Source of the DNA: Spirochaetota bacterium
Lineage (GTDB): Bacteria; Spirochaetota; Spirochaetia; Treponematales; UBA12059
DNA length: 64,000 bases
Direction: 5' to 3'
NCBI GenBank assembly: GCA_018816345.1
Contig: JAHIWG010000173.1
Coordinates: 1 to 64,000 of the forward strand
The position numbers and the translations under genes are program-made. The notes beneath the pieces were generated by a model, which saw only the letters and a program-made list of their open reading frames with translations, had not been told where the DNA came from and did no database searches. Below are positions 25,495 through 34,189 of this stretch, in pieces; position 1 is the first letter of the stretch; each line of letters begins with the position of its first letter.

Positions 25495-26718
25495 TCAACA
25501 TTCAAAAGGAAGATATTCCAGGCGCTTCTTGAAGCCTACGGCGCTGCGGATGCCCCTGTAGAGCGTCGCCGGGGCGCCCTTAGCGAGCATAGGCCTGCCG
25601 CCCACTACGATCTCCTCGTACTCGCCGCCGGCGGGCAGGATCTCCTCGAAGCGCTTCTCCGCGAGGACCGGGACGCCGTCGACCGACAGGAACTCGATAT
25701 CCTCCATCGCGGCGTTGGCCAGGTTCTCGTACGGCTCGTCCTTCCTCGCCTTGAGCACGAGGACGTCGGCGCTCATGCCCGCGTCCAGGGCCCCGACGCG
25801 ATCCGCCATGCGGAAGGCCTTGGCCGGGTTGGACGTCACCATGGAGAATAGCGTCTTAGCCGGGAGGTCCTCGCCGTACATGGCGCGGTAAGCCTCCCGC
25901 GCGAATTTCATCTCCGCGAGGAGGTTAGGAGAGCCGGTAGCCGTTGAGTCGGTGCCGATGGCGACGTTGACGCCCGCCTTCAGCATCTTCCTGATCTTAC
26001 AGGTGACGTTGAACATGAAGTAGTTGGACGCGGGGCACCACGCTACCGAGGCCCCGGCCTTGGCCGTCTTCTTGATATCGGCGTCGGAGAACCCGATGCA
26101 GTGGATGAACACGTCGTGCTCGTCCAGGCACTCGACGCGCTCGAGAATGCCTATGCCGTCCTGGGACTCGGGGTCGAACCCCTCCTCGAGATGGGTTATA
26201 TACGGCCAATCGCGCTCTACGGCCCTCGCGTGCTCGATCTCGATGCCGTCGCCCCAATGGAGGTCGAAGGAAGAGCACTCGTGCGACAGGGCGTATTCCT
26301 CGATCACCCTGATGGGGAGCCTGGGCAGGTAGGCCCCGTTTATCTCGTGGGGGAAGTGGTCGTTCGCGGTCGCGACGCCGGAGAACAAGTTCTTATAGGC
26401 GGAGAGGAAGTACATCTGCTCGACGTTGATATTGGAGCGCTCGTCGAATACGGGGGACGACTTGAGGTCGGCGTCCCAGGGCGCCCAGTTTAGGTAGAAT
26501 TTGTCGTCTTTCGGGCCTACGCGCGGAAGGTAGTTGCCCCTGAAATGATCATGGATATTAATTAAGGCCGGGTATGCGAACGACGAGCCGCCTAGATCGA
26601 ACTCCGGGCCCGACGCCTGCTCGCGCGACAAGTTCTTCCCGTTCACGAATACGGATCCGCGAGCTCGTATAGCGTCGCCGCTCGCTATGTCGACGTTCCT
26701 CATCGAATATTTCGTCAC
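25495..26718 (-). CDS. Amidohydrolase (chlorohydrolase/SsnA-like)
   Basis: A 407-aa metal-dependent hydrolase of the amidohydrolase superfamily, TrzA/AtzA/SsnA branch. Metal ligands are His56 and His58 (NIHDHFRG), a mid-chain His (HCIGFSDAD) and the late Asp in GTDSTATGS. These enzymes remove amino or chloro groups from heterocycles, often guanine or cytosine analogues. Substrate cannot be told. I place the start at GTG 26718, which has aagga 9 bases upstream; ATG 26703 is possible. An upstream open frame to 27114 has no site and runs into the divergent AT-rich region. Confidence 0.85.
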   Translation of the reverse strand: MTKYSMRNVDIASGDAIRARGSVFVNGKNLSREQASGPEFDLGGSSFAYPALINIHDHFRGNYLPRVGPKDDKFYLNWAPWDADLKSSPVFDERSNINVEQMYFLSAYKNLFSGVATANDHFPHEINGAYLPRLPIRVIEEYALSHECSSFDLHWGDGIEIEHARAVERDWPYITHLEEGFDPESQDGIGILERVECLDEHDVFIHCIGFSDADIKKTAKAGASVAWCPASNYFMFNVTCKIRKMLKAGVNVAIGTDSTATGSPNLLAEMKFAREAYRAMYGEDLPAKTLFSMVTSNPAKAFRMADRVGALDAGMSADVLVLKARKDEPYENLANAAMEDIEFLSVDGVPVLAEKRFEEILPAGGEYEEIVVGGRPMLAKGAPATLYRGIRSAVGFKKRLEYLPFEC

Positions 26719-26986
26719 ACTTGACCATCCTTGCCTCGGTGGATACCTACCGCGATAACGCGTTCCAGTATACGCCGACACTTCGTATTCGGCTCCTATT
26801 ATATTTCGGCGAGAAAGAGGAAAAAATTGACCACGAACGAATAGTGCGGATAGCGAGGCGTTTTTCGACACAAACCCTTGCATGTATACAATATACGGTC
26901 GATATATTAGAATAGTAGGATTACTGCCCATTAGCTGGATGCATATTAAAAACGCCGATTGCGGCGGGCTCGCGAGGAATAACGGC
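26719..26986. promoter_or_regulatory. Divergent AT-rich intergenic region
   Basis: This 268-base gap separates the amidohydrolase gene from the acetyltransferase gene and is much more AT-rich than its surroundings. It includes a short dyad gtata-caa-tatac (26884-26896) and a possible plus-strand promoter, TTGCAT (26878-26883) and TATATT (26903-26908), with a long 19-base spacer. I see no gene in it. Confidence 0.4.
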
Positions 26987-27487
26987 ATGATAAATATTAG
27001 GGAATATGAGCTGATGTCCTTAGAGACCGGCGCGTATCGAGACATCGAGCTTGATATCTTGAAAGAGACCCTAGCGACGTGGAAGGAACGGCCGGGTTCG
27101 CCGTTCGAGCTCATCGAGCTCAGGGACGGCGCGATCCTCGCCGGCTTCTGCCTCTATTACCACTCGCCCAACACCGATTATACCTACGACGTCCATACTT
27201 TCGTCGTCGGCCGGGACTATAAGAACAAGGCGGTCGGCCCGCGGCTAGTCGAACTGCTCGAGGAGCGCCTGCTCGAGACCAGGACCTACGCCGTGATCCG
27301 CATCGAGACGTCGAAGGTAAAGGAGGACGCGATCGGTGACGGCTTCTTCCAATCGATAGGGTTCCAGACGATCGGCCATATCCCCGCCTTCTACGACGCC
27401 GAGAACGACTATTACATCTACGTCAAGGCCGTATCGGTCCGCAAGCCTCATAAAGCCGCCGCCGAGACCGACGCGGAGGGCGAATAG
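26987..27487 (+). CDS. GNAT-family N-acetyltransferase
   Basis: A 166-aa acetyltransferase. The acetyl-CoA-binding motif A is visible as RDYKNKAVGPRLVELL, followed by the usual helix and a C-terminal strand. The acceptor is unknown. ATG 26987 has gagga 8 bases upstream; an ATG at 26882 in the same frame lacks a site. It is followed after 2 bases by a ROK fructokinase, so both are co-transcribed. Confidence 0.82.
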   Translation: MINIREYELMSLETGAYRDIELDILKETLATWKERPGSPFELIELRDGAILAGFCLYYHSPNTDYTYDVHTFVVGRDYKNKAVGPRLVELLEERLLETRTYAVIRIETSKVKEDAIGDGFFQSIGFQTIGHIPAFYDAENDYYIYVKAVSVRKPHKAAAETDAEGE

Positions 27488-27489
27488 CG

Positions 27490-28401
27490 ATGCTGCTCGC
27501 CGCTATAGAGGCCGGCGGTACCAAATTCGCGCTCGGGCTGCTCGAGAGCCGGGGCGACGGCGCGTCCCTGGAAGCCGCTCCGGCCATAATCGAGACGGCC
27601 AGGATCCCTACGGGCTATCCCGACGAGACGGTCCGCGCCGTCGCCGACTGGTTCGCCGGGGCCTTCGGCCGATACGGCCGGGCCGAGAGGCTCGGCGTGG
27701 CCTCGTTCGGCCCCCTCTCGGGCCGGTTCGGGCAGGCGTCCTGGGGCAAGCTCGGCCCGACGCCGAAGCCCGGCTGGGCCGGCTTCGACCTTCCCGGCGA
27801 GTTGCGCAGTAGGCTCGGGCTGGATCCCGCCGTCGATACCGACGTGAACGCGGCGGCTCTCGCCGAGGGACTTTGGGGCGCTTCGCGCGGCCTCTCGGAC
27901 CACGTCTACGTGACCGTGGGCACCGGCGTCGGGGGAGGCGTCGTCTCCAACGGGAAGCTGCTGCACGGCGCGGGCCATCCGGAGACCGGCCACGTACCGG
28001 TGCCGCGCGAGCCAGGCGACGGCTATCCCGGCCGCTGCCCCTTCCACGGCTGCTGCCTCGAGGGCATGGCCTCGGGCCCAGCGGTCGCGGAGCGCTGGGG
28101 CGCGCCCGCCGAGTCGCTGCCGCCCGACCACCCCGCGTGGGACCTCGAGGCGCGCTACCTTGCGTCCGGCTTCGTCCCCCTCGTCCTCGCGCTCGCCACC
28201 GAGCGCATCGTGCTCGGCGGCGGCCTAGGATCGGCCCCGGGCCTCGCGGAGAGGGTCCGCGTCCGCCTCGCCGAGCGACTGGCCGGCTACGCGCCGCGAC
28301 TCGACGAGCCTGGCGCGATGGACGCGTTCGTGGTACCGCCGGGCCTCGGAGGGCACGCCGGCCTCCTGGGCGCGGCCGCGTTGGCCCTCGGCGCGGAATA
28401 G
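27490..28401 (+). CDS. ROK-family fructokinase
   Basis: A 303-aa sugar kinase that phosphorylates fructose to fructose-6-phosphate (possibly other hexoses). The phosphate motif is IEAGGTKF at the N terminus. The zinc-binding block GHVPVPREPGDGYPGRCPFHGCCLEGMASG has the His and Cys ligands typical of bacterial fructokinases in the ScrK/YdhR group. It sits alone with a GNAT gene, 2 bases after its stop. Downstream is a GC-rich gap before the convergent pruA locus. Confidence 0.9.
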   Translation: MLLAAIEAGGTKFALGLLESRGDGASLEAAPAIIETARIPTGYPDETVRAVADWFAGAFGRYGRAERLGVASFGPLSGRFGQASWGKLGPTPKPGWAGFDLPGELRSRLGLDPAVDTDVNAAALAEGLWGASRGLSDHVYVTVGTGVGGGVVSNGKLLHGAGHPETGHVPVPREPGDGYPGRCPFHGCCLEGMASGPAVAERWGAPAESLPPDHPAWDLEARYLASGFVPLVLALATERIVLGGGLGSAPGLAERVRVRLAERLAGYAPRLDEPGAMDAFVVPPGLGGHAGLLGAAALALGAE

Positions 28402-28462
28402 CGAGGGCGGCGCGCGCCCGCGCGCCCGCGCGTCTCCCGCGTCCGCCCCCTCCTCTCCTTGC

Positions 28463-30103
28463 CTATCCCAGGAACGGATACCGCCAGTCCCGCGCGGGCG
28501 CGAAATTCTCCTTGATGGTCCTGGGGCTCGTCCACCTGACTAGGTTGAGGAACGAGCCGGCCTTGTCGTTGGTCCCGGAACCCCTCGCGCCGCCGAAGGG
28601 CTGCCGCCCGACTACAGCTCCCGTAGGCTTATCGTTGATATAGAAATTGCCCGCAGCGTGCCTGAGCGCCCCGGTCGCCGCGACGATGTCCGCCCGGTCG
28701 CGCGCGAAGACGGCCCCCGTGAGCGCGTACGGCGACGTGGAGTCGACGAGCGCGTAGGCCGCGGCCATATCGGACTCGTCGTAGGCGTACGCGGTGAGCA
28801 CCGGGCCGAATATCTCCTGGGCCATAGGCTCGGAGCGCGGATCGTCGCTCACTATGAGGGTCGGGGCTATGAAGAAGCCTTCCGACTTGTCGTAGGTCCC
28901 GCCCGCTACTATGCGGCAGGAGGTGTCGGTCCTGGCCCGCTCGATATAGCCTACGATCGCGTCGAAGGCGGCCTCGTCTATGACCGCGTTGACGAAATTG
29001 CCGTGGTCCGTCGGGGAGCCTACGCGAAGGCTCGATATCTCCGCGGCCAAGCGCTCGACGAAGGGCTTCGCGGACGAGCGCGGGACGTACAGGCGAGACG
29101 CCGCGGAGCATTTCTGGCCCTGGTACTCGAAGGCGCCCCTGACGCAGGCGGCAAGCGCCGCGTCTTCGTCCGCGTCGGGATGCACGAGGATGAAATCCTT
29201 GCCTCCGGTCTCTCCGATTAGCCTGGGATACGCCCTGTACGAGGATAGGTTGTCCGCTATTCCCTTCCAGAGGCTATTGAAGACGGCGGTCGAGCCGGTA
29301 AAGTGCAGGCCGGCCAGGTCGGGCCTCGAGAGCATCCCCGCGCTTACGGCCCGGGCCGAGCCCGGGACGAAGTTTATTACGCCCGGGGGCAGGCCAGCGG
29401 CCTCGTAGAGGCGCATGAGGACCCAGTTGGATAGCACCGACGACGACGCCGGCTTCCAGACGACGGTATTGCCCATCAACGCGGGAGCCGAGGGCAGGTT
29501 GGCCGCGATGGCTGTGAAGTTGAACGGAGTGACCGCGTAGACGACGCCGTCGAGAGGCCTATAGTCGACGAGATCGCGCTCGCCCGGGCCCGAGCGAGGC
29601 TGTTCCGCGTACAGGCGCTCGGCGAGGGCCGGGTTGATGCGGAAGAAGTCTGCTGTCTCGCAGGTGGAGTCTATCTCCGCCTGTTAGGCGTTCTTGGACT
29701 GGCCGAGCATCGTCGAAGCGTTCAGCGCCTTCCACCAGCCCGACGATATCAGCTCGGCGGCCTTGCGGAATACGGCCGCCCGTTCCTGGAACGGCGTCTC
29801 GGCCCAGCCGGCGGAGGCCCTGGCCGCGGCGTCGGCCGCCGCCAAGGCCTCCGCCTCGCCCGCCTCGTGGTAGCGGCCCAGGACGAGCGAGCGGTCGTGA
29901 GGCGCCCGAATTTCCTTGAGCCGTCCCGTCCGGACCCGCTTTCCGCCTATCACCAGGGGAATCTCCATCGGGTTCGCCGCCATGGCGCGCAGCTCGGCGT
30001 CGATGGCGTCGCGCTCGGGCGAGCCGGGCGAGAACGAGCGTACGGGCTCGTTGGCTGGAAGCGCCGGGATCGGCTCCTGCCCGTATAGGAATGAATCGTA
30101 CAT
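28463..30103 (-). pseudogene. pruA: 1-pyrroline-5-carboxylate dehydrogenase, interrupted by one in-frame TAA
   Basis: The reading frame of a full-length (about 545-residue) PruA-type aldehyde dehydrogenase is open except for TAA at 29684-29686 (codon 140). It falls in MLGQSKNA*QAEID, where homologues carry a single residue (often aromatic or hydrophobic), so one base change from TAC or TAT explains it. Catalytic Glu298 (IGETGGKD) and Cys332 (GQKCSA) lie after the stop and are intact. The enzyme normally oxidises glutamate semialdehyde to glutamate in proline breakdown. AAGGAG precedes ATG 30103. A real nonsense mutation, a base-call error, or stop readthrough are all possible; the rest shows no decay, which favours a recent mutation or an error. 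Confidence 0.88.
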
Positions 30104-30354
30104 GCCATACTCCTTTCCAAATGTAGCGGGAGGTCGCGCCCTTTCGGGCCCGGCCCATCGGCTCCGCGCCATGGCCCGCGGCCGGGGACGGACGCGTGGC
30201 TGTAGGCCGCGACGGAGCTCGAAGTATGGTCTAAAAAAGATCGAGGCCCCGGAGTCGACCGGAGCGAACCGCCGACGGCGGCGATGGATTCGGTATACCA
30301 CCTGATATATCAGAATACTAGTAGTACGCGAAGAAGTACAGCGAATAGACTCCA

Positions 30355-32361
30355 TTACCAGGCGATAGCGAAATTCGTGTATACGGTATCGTCTATCGTC
30401 GCGGAGGTATTCCCCTGAGTGAAATAGTACGCCCAGACCCTCGGCGTCTCTCCCGTCTTAAAGGACGCCTCCACACTTCGTCTCTGGATCCGCATCTCCA
30501 GGCAGCCGTCGCCGAATTTATACGGGAACCCCTCGGAGGCCCGAGACCATCGTTCAGGGCCGCCGTTCTGGTAGTCGGCCTTTAGGACCTGCGACATCCA
30601 GGCTCCTTGCCTATATTCCACATGGAACGCGAAGGTGACCCTCGAGCCGTTTTTCTGCGTATCCCCTATGAGCCTTAACGCGTACACGACCTCTCCCTTG
30701 GGCGACTGCGCCGGCCTGCCGTCCGCGAAGTCGAGCATCACGTACAGGTACTTGTCGTCATAGGCGATATAGGCAGCCTCGATATCGGTGCCCGGCTCGG
30801 AGGGTTGTCTATCGTCGTTAGCCCGATCGCCGCTCGCCGGCGCTATACCGGCCCAGTCGTCCAAGAGCCCGTCGACCTTGATGGTCCTCCGGGGCACGGC
30901 ATAGGCCTGCGCCGCGGAGGATGGAGCGCCCGACGCCCCGGCGGCCGAATCGTCGGCTATCATCTTGACCTGGACGCGATTGGAGACTCCGGCCTCGGTG
31001 ATATTGACTGTCCTGACCAGGGTCTTGAATCCGTTCTTCTGCAACTCTATCTTATGAGGCTCGAGCGACAAGGGCAAGGTATTAGCCTGCGGCAGTTGCC
31101 CGGCGTAGAGCCCGTCGACGCTCAGGAACGCGCCGTCGATATCATCGCCTACGATATATAGATACCCGAACAAGGCCGCGGGCCGCACGGTGACTACGGT
31201 CGATTCCCCGGGTACGGCCTGGAAGGAGACCTCGGGGCTAGGGCCGTAGCGCTCCGGGCCGGATGACGACTTGACTACGTGGACGCCGGGCTCGTCTATC
31301 CGGACGGTCACGGGAGCGGCGCCTACGTGGGCTCCGTCCAGCCAAATCTGGACGGCCTCCCCGACCGGCTCGCTCACGACGGTCACCGTAGCCGGTAGCG
31401 GGGCGAGCCTCAGCTCGGCCGTCCTAGGGGAATCGCCTACGCCGACCGACAGCTCCAGCGAGGCCTCGGCCCGCCCGCCCATGGTAGCCGAGACCCGATG
31501 CGCCCCGGGGGCGACGAGGCCCGTCCACGGCGATCGGCCGACGGCTAGGCCGTCGACGACGACGCTCGCTCCGGCGGGCTCGGTCGTCACCGCCAGGGGC
31601 ACCGGAGACGCCTTCAAGGCGGCCGATATAGCGAGCGCGTCCCCGTCCTCGCCCTCTACTACCTTTACGAAGGGCTCGTAGCCGGCAAGCCTGACAGTAA
31701 GCTCGTGCCTGCCCGGCCTGAGCGCCTCGAACCGGGCGGGAACGGGGACAGGCGCCGCTCCGTCGAGGGAGGCGGCCGCGCCGGCGGTATCGCAACCGAC
31801 GGAGAGTCTGAACGCGCCGGACGAGGACGGAGCGAGCAGGGACTTACGCCCGTAGATGACGGCGAGGCTAAAGGTTACGCCGGGGGCCTTAGCCTCGGCC
31901 TCGGCGGACTGCACGGCGGCGTAGGCCTTCTCCGCGAGGCCCTTGCGCCCGTATATGGCGGCCAGGGCCAAGTGGAGGCCGGGAGCCGGCCGCCCGGCGG
32001 CGACGGCCTCGGACAACGCGGCGACTAGCGAGCCTTCGGCCTCGGCGAGGAGCCCCGCGGACTCCAGCTCGGCGATGGCGCTCTCGACGGCGGCTACGTC
32101 GGCCTCGGTGGTCGCGGCCAGGGCCCCGGCCACGACGGCGAGCACGGCGGGGGACGGCGCCTCCTCGGCGGCCGGATCCTGGGCGGCCGGCTCCTCCGCC
32201 GCCGGGGTCGCGACGGGATCGGAGGGCGCCGCGGCGGGCGGAGCCGCGGCGGGCCCTGGAGCGGCGCGAGAGCAGGCGATAGCGCAGGACAGCGAAGTCG
32301 CGATAACGATAGCGATAGCGACGGCCGCGTGCCGGCCGAGAAGCGACGTTGCGATCCTCAT
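30355..32361 (-). CDS. PEGA-domain lipoprotein with CBM9-like C terminus (paralogue B)
   Basis: A 668-aa predicted lipoprotein (signal to AIAC, Cys30) with a Pro/Ala-rich linker and helical repeats (to about 180). Four PEGA-like beta domains follow (about 185-450, for example VTTEPAGASVVVDGLAVGRSPW). A C-terminal beta-sandwich domain (about 485-668) begins RTIKVDGLLDDWAGI and contains DDKYLYVMLDF, the pattern of CBM9/DOMON-type carbohydrate or ligand binding domains. It is the last gene of a four-gene operon and is clearly paralogous to the first (34190-36091). It is probably displayed in the periplasm or at the outer surface. Function is unknown; GGAGG lies 5 bases before the ATG. Confidence 0.82.
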   Translation of the reverse strand: MRIATSLLGRHAAVAIAIVIATSLSCAIACSRAAPGPAAAPPAAAPSDPVATPAAEEPAAQDPAAEEAPSPAVLAVVAGALAATTEADVAAVESAIAELESAGLLAEAEGSLVAALSEAVAAGRPAPGLHLALAAIYGRKGLAEKAYAAVQSAEAEAKAPGVTFSLAVIYGRKSLLAPSSSGAFRLSVGCDTAGAAASLDGAAPVPVPARFEALRPGRHELTVRLAGYEPFVKVVEGEDGDALAISAALKASPVPLAVTTEPAGASVVVDGLAVGRSPWTGLVAPGAHRVSATMGGRAEASLELSVGVGDSPRTAELRLAPLPATVTVVSEPVGEAVQIWLDGAHVGAAPVTVRIDEPGVHVVKSSSGPERYGPSPEVSFQAVPGESTVVTVRPAALFGYLYIVGDDIDGAFLSVDGLYAGQLPQANTLPLSLEPHKIELQKNGFKTLVRTVNITEAGVSNRVQVKMIADDSAAGASGAPSSAAQAYAVPRRTIKVDGLLDDWAGIAPASGDRANDDRQPSEPGTDIEAAYIAYDDKYLYVMLDFADGRPAQSPKGEVVYALRLIGDTQKNGSRVTFAFHVEYRQGAWMSQVLKADYQNGGPERWSRASEGFPYKFGDGCLEMRIQRRSVEASFKTGETPRVWAYYFTQGNTSATIDDTVYTNFAIAW

Positions 32362-32376
32362 CCTAGCCTCCGACGT

Positions 32377-33633
32377 TTATGGACTATTCTTAAGGTATTC
32401 CTCGTGCTCGGCTACGGCCGCCTTTATGCTCTCCAGCGTCATGGCTATGGCCGCGGCGTCCAGGGCGCCGGGTTGGACCGACAGGTACTCGGAGAGGCAC
32501 GCCTCGGCGTCCCGCAGCGTCGCCAGCCTTAGGGCCGGGTCGGGCTCGGCCTGCGCCATGATCGCGCACAGCGTCCCCCCCGCGATCCTAGACTCAGCGT
32601 GGCGGGCGTCGGCGGCCATCGCCGCCTTATAGTAGGCCAACGCCGACCCAAGGTCGGCCCCTTCCCCGAAGCGCTCGCCGGACGGGGAGAATTCGAACGA
32701 GAGCCCGAGATGGTATAAGGCGTCGGCGTCGCCGGGCTTCAGCTCGACGCAGCCCTCGAGGAGCCGCCTGGCCGAGTCGTAGTCCTGGGCGTCGAGCCTG
32801 AGGAGCGCGAGGTTATACGAGGCCCGATGATCGCCCGGATCGAGGTCCGTCAGCCTGCGGTACGCCGCCTCGGCCCGCTCCGGCCGCCCCATGGCCATGT
32901 ACGCGTCCGCCAGGAGATGCCAGGCCATCGAGAACGAAGGGTCCCGGGTGACCGCGGACTCTAGGAGCTTGGCTCGCTCGGCCTGGTCGGCGCTGGCGAG
33001 CGAACGATTGTACATGCCGTAGGCGTCCTGGTCCTCGGTGGGCCTCGCGGACAGGCGCTTTAGCTCCAGCTCGCCGAGCCTCAGGGACAGGGCCTCCGCG
33101 ACCGCCATCGCCGCGGCGTCCTGCAGGCCGAAGAGCTCCGCGGGATAGGCGCCTCGGAACTCCCTGGCCAGGGCGACGGCTCCAGAGTTGACGTGCACGA
33201 GCCTGACGTTGCACGAGACTGCTCCCCCGGCCTGGGTTACCGAGCCCAGGAGGGCGTAGTCTATCGAGACCACCGAACCGGCCCTGGCGAGCGTGGCGGC
33301 GTCGAACAGGCCCGACGCGTTCCTCTCTAGCCGTAGCTCGGAGGCCAGGCGGTCGAACTGGGAGCGCTCGTATATCTTTACGCGCTTGAGGCCGACCAGC
33401 TTCGTCGTGAGCGCCTCGGAGAAGCCCTCCCCCAGGTACGAGGCCTCGGGCGAGGCGTTGGTGCCGAAAGGGAACACCGTCAGCACGAGGACCCGATCCG
33501 ACGCCGCTTGCGCCGCCTGGGAGCGCGCCGCGGGGGCCTGCGCCGATAGAGGCGGGGCGAGGAGGGCCGAGGCGACGCACGCTAGCGCGAGGGCGACGAG
33601 CCTCCGGGGCGCCGCGCGCGGAGCGGCTCCCAT
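32377..33633 (-). CDS. CsgG/FlgO-like protein with TPR C terminus
   Basis: A 418-aa secreted protein (signal peptide about 1-28, ending PLSAQA). Residues about 40-190 match the CsgG/FlgO fold used by outer-membrane secretion and flagellar-associated lipoproteins (VKIYERSQFDRL, AGSVVSIDYALLGSV, VNSGAVALAREF). Residues about 215-400 contain at least three TPR repeats (DPSFSMAWHLLADAYMAMGRPERAEAAYRRL). Its start shares one base with the stop of the upstream CsgG-like gene (TGATG). It lies between two PEGA lipoproteins and probably builds or senses the same envelope complex. No lipobox Cys is seen. Confidence 0.82.
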   Translation of the reverse strand: MGAAPRAAPRRLVALALACVASALLAPPLSAQAPAARSQAAQAASDRVLVLTVFPFGTNASPEASYLGEGFSEALTTKLVGLKRVKIYERSQFDRLASELRLERNASGLFDAATLARAGSVVSIDYALLGSVTQAGGAVSCNVRLVHVNSGAVALAREFRGAYPAELFGLQDAAAMAVAEALSLRLGELELKRLSARPTEDQDAYGMYNRSLASADQAERAKLLESAVTRDPSFSMAWHLLADAYMAMGRPERAEAAYRRLTDLDPGDHRASYNLALLRLDAQDYDSARRLLEGCVELKPGDADALYHLGLSFEFSPSGERFGEGADLGSALAYYKAAMAADARHAESRIAGGTLCAIMAQAEPDPALRLATLRDAEACLSEYLSVQPGALDAAAIAMTLESIKAAVAEHEEYLKNSP

Positions 33634-34157
33634 CACGAGAAGTCCTCTTCGACTAGATCCGCGAGCTCCTCCTCTATCTCGAATATATCCTCCGCGTCCC
33701 CGTACGAGCTTCCCGCGTAGACTATCTCCGCCGTCTCGACGTCGACGACGCGGCACGACAGGCGCACCTGCCCCCCGACCACCGAGGCCTGGCCCAGGAG
33801 GACGAAGCGGGCGCCGGCGAGCTTGCCGACCTTGGCGGCGGTGCCCGGGTCGACGAGGCCCCCCAGGGACAGCTCGAGCTCGGAGACCACCTTCTCGAGC
33901 GCGGCGCGCTCCAGGGGCCTCACGACGCCGCCGCGCAGGAAGGCCTCGGTCAGCGCCGCCGGCACGTCGGAGGCCAGCGCCTCGTAGCCCTGGACGCTCG
34001 AGCGCACCTCGAAGTCGAAGATGGCGAGCCGGACCGGCTCCCCGCCAAAATGCTCTCCCTCAGCGTCGCCGGCGGGCGCCGGGCCGTCGCTTACGCAACC
34101 GATCGCGAGCAGCGCGACGGCGAAAGCCGCCGCAAATGCGTTCTTCATCGCTCTCAT
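33633..34157 (-). CDS. Small CsgG-like lipoprotein
   Basis: A 174-aa lipoprotein (signal peptide to AIGC, Cys21) with one CsgG-like domain: AIFDFEVRSS near the start, RPLERAALEKVVSELEL in the middle, and FVLLGQASV then VDVETAEIVYA. CsgG relatives include outer-membrane channel formers and regulatory lipoproteins; this one is too short for a full channel. It is the second gene of the operon and overlaps the TPR-containing CsgG-like gene. An alternative start at 34148 is possible. Confidence 0.8.
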   Translation of the reverse strand: MRAMKNAFAAAFAVALLAIGCVSDGPAPAGDAEGEHFGGEPVRLAIFDFEVRSSVQGYEALASDVPAALTEAFLRGGVVRPLERAALEKVVSELELSLGGLVDPGTAAKVGKLAGARFVLLGQASVVGGQVRLSCRVVDVETAEIVYAGSSYGDAEDIFEIEEELADLVEEDFS

Positions 34158-34189
34158 AGCCTTATCCGCCTTCCTTTGTCTCGGCTTCT

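Noticed and set aside
29684-29686. Stop recoding (selenocysteine or pyrrolysine) in pruA
   Set aside because: Selenocysteine uses TGA and pyrrolysine TAG, while this is TAA, and the position is not a catalytic residue. A mutation or error is simpler.
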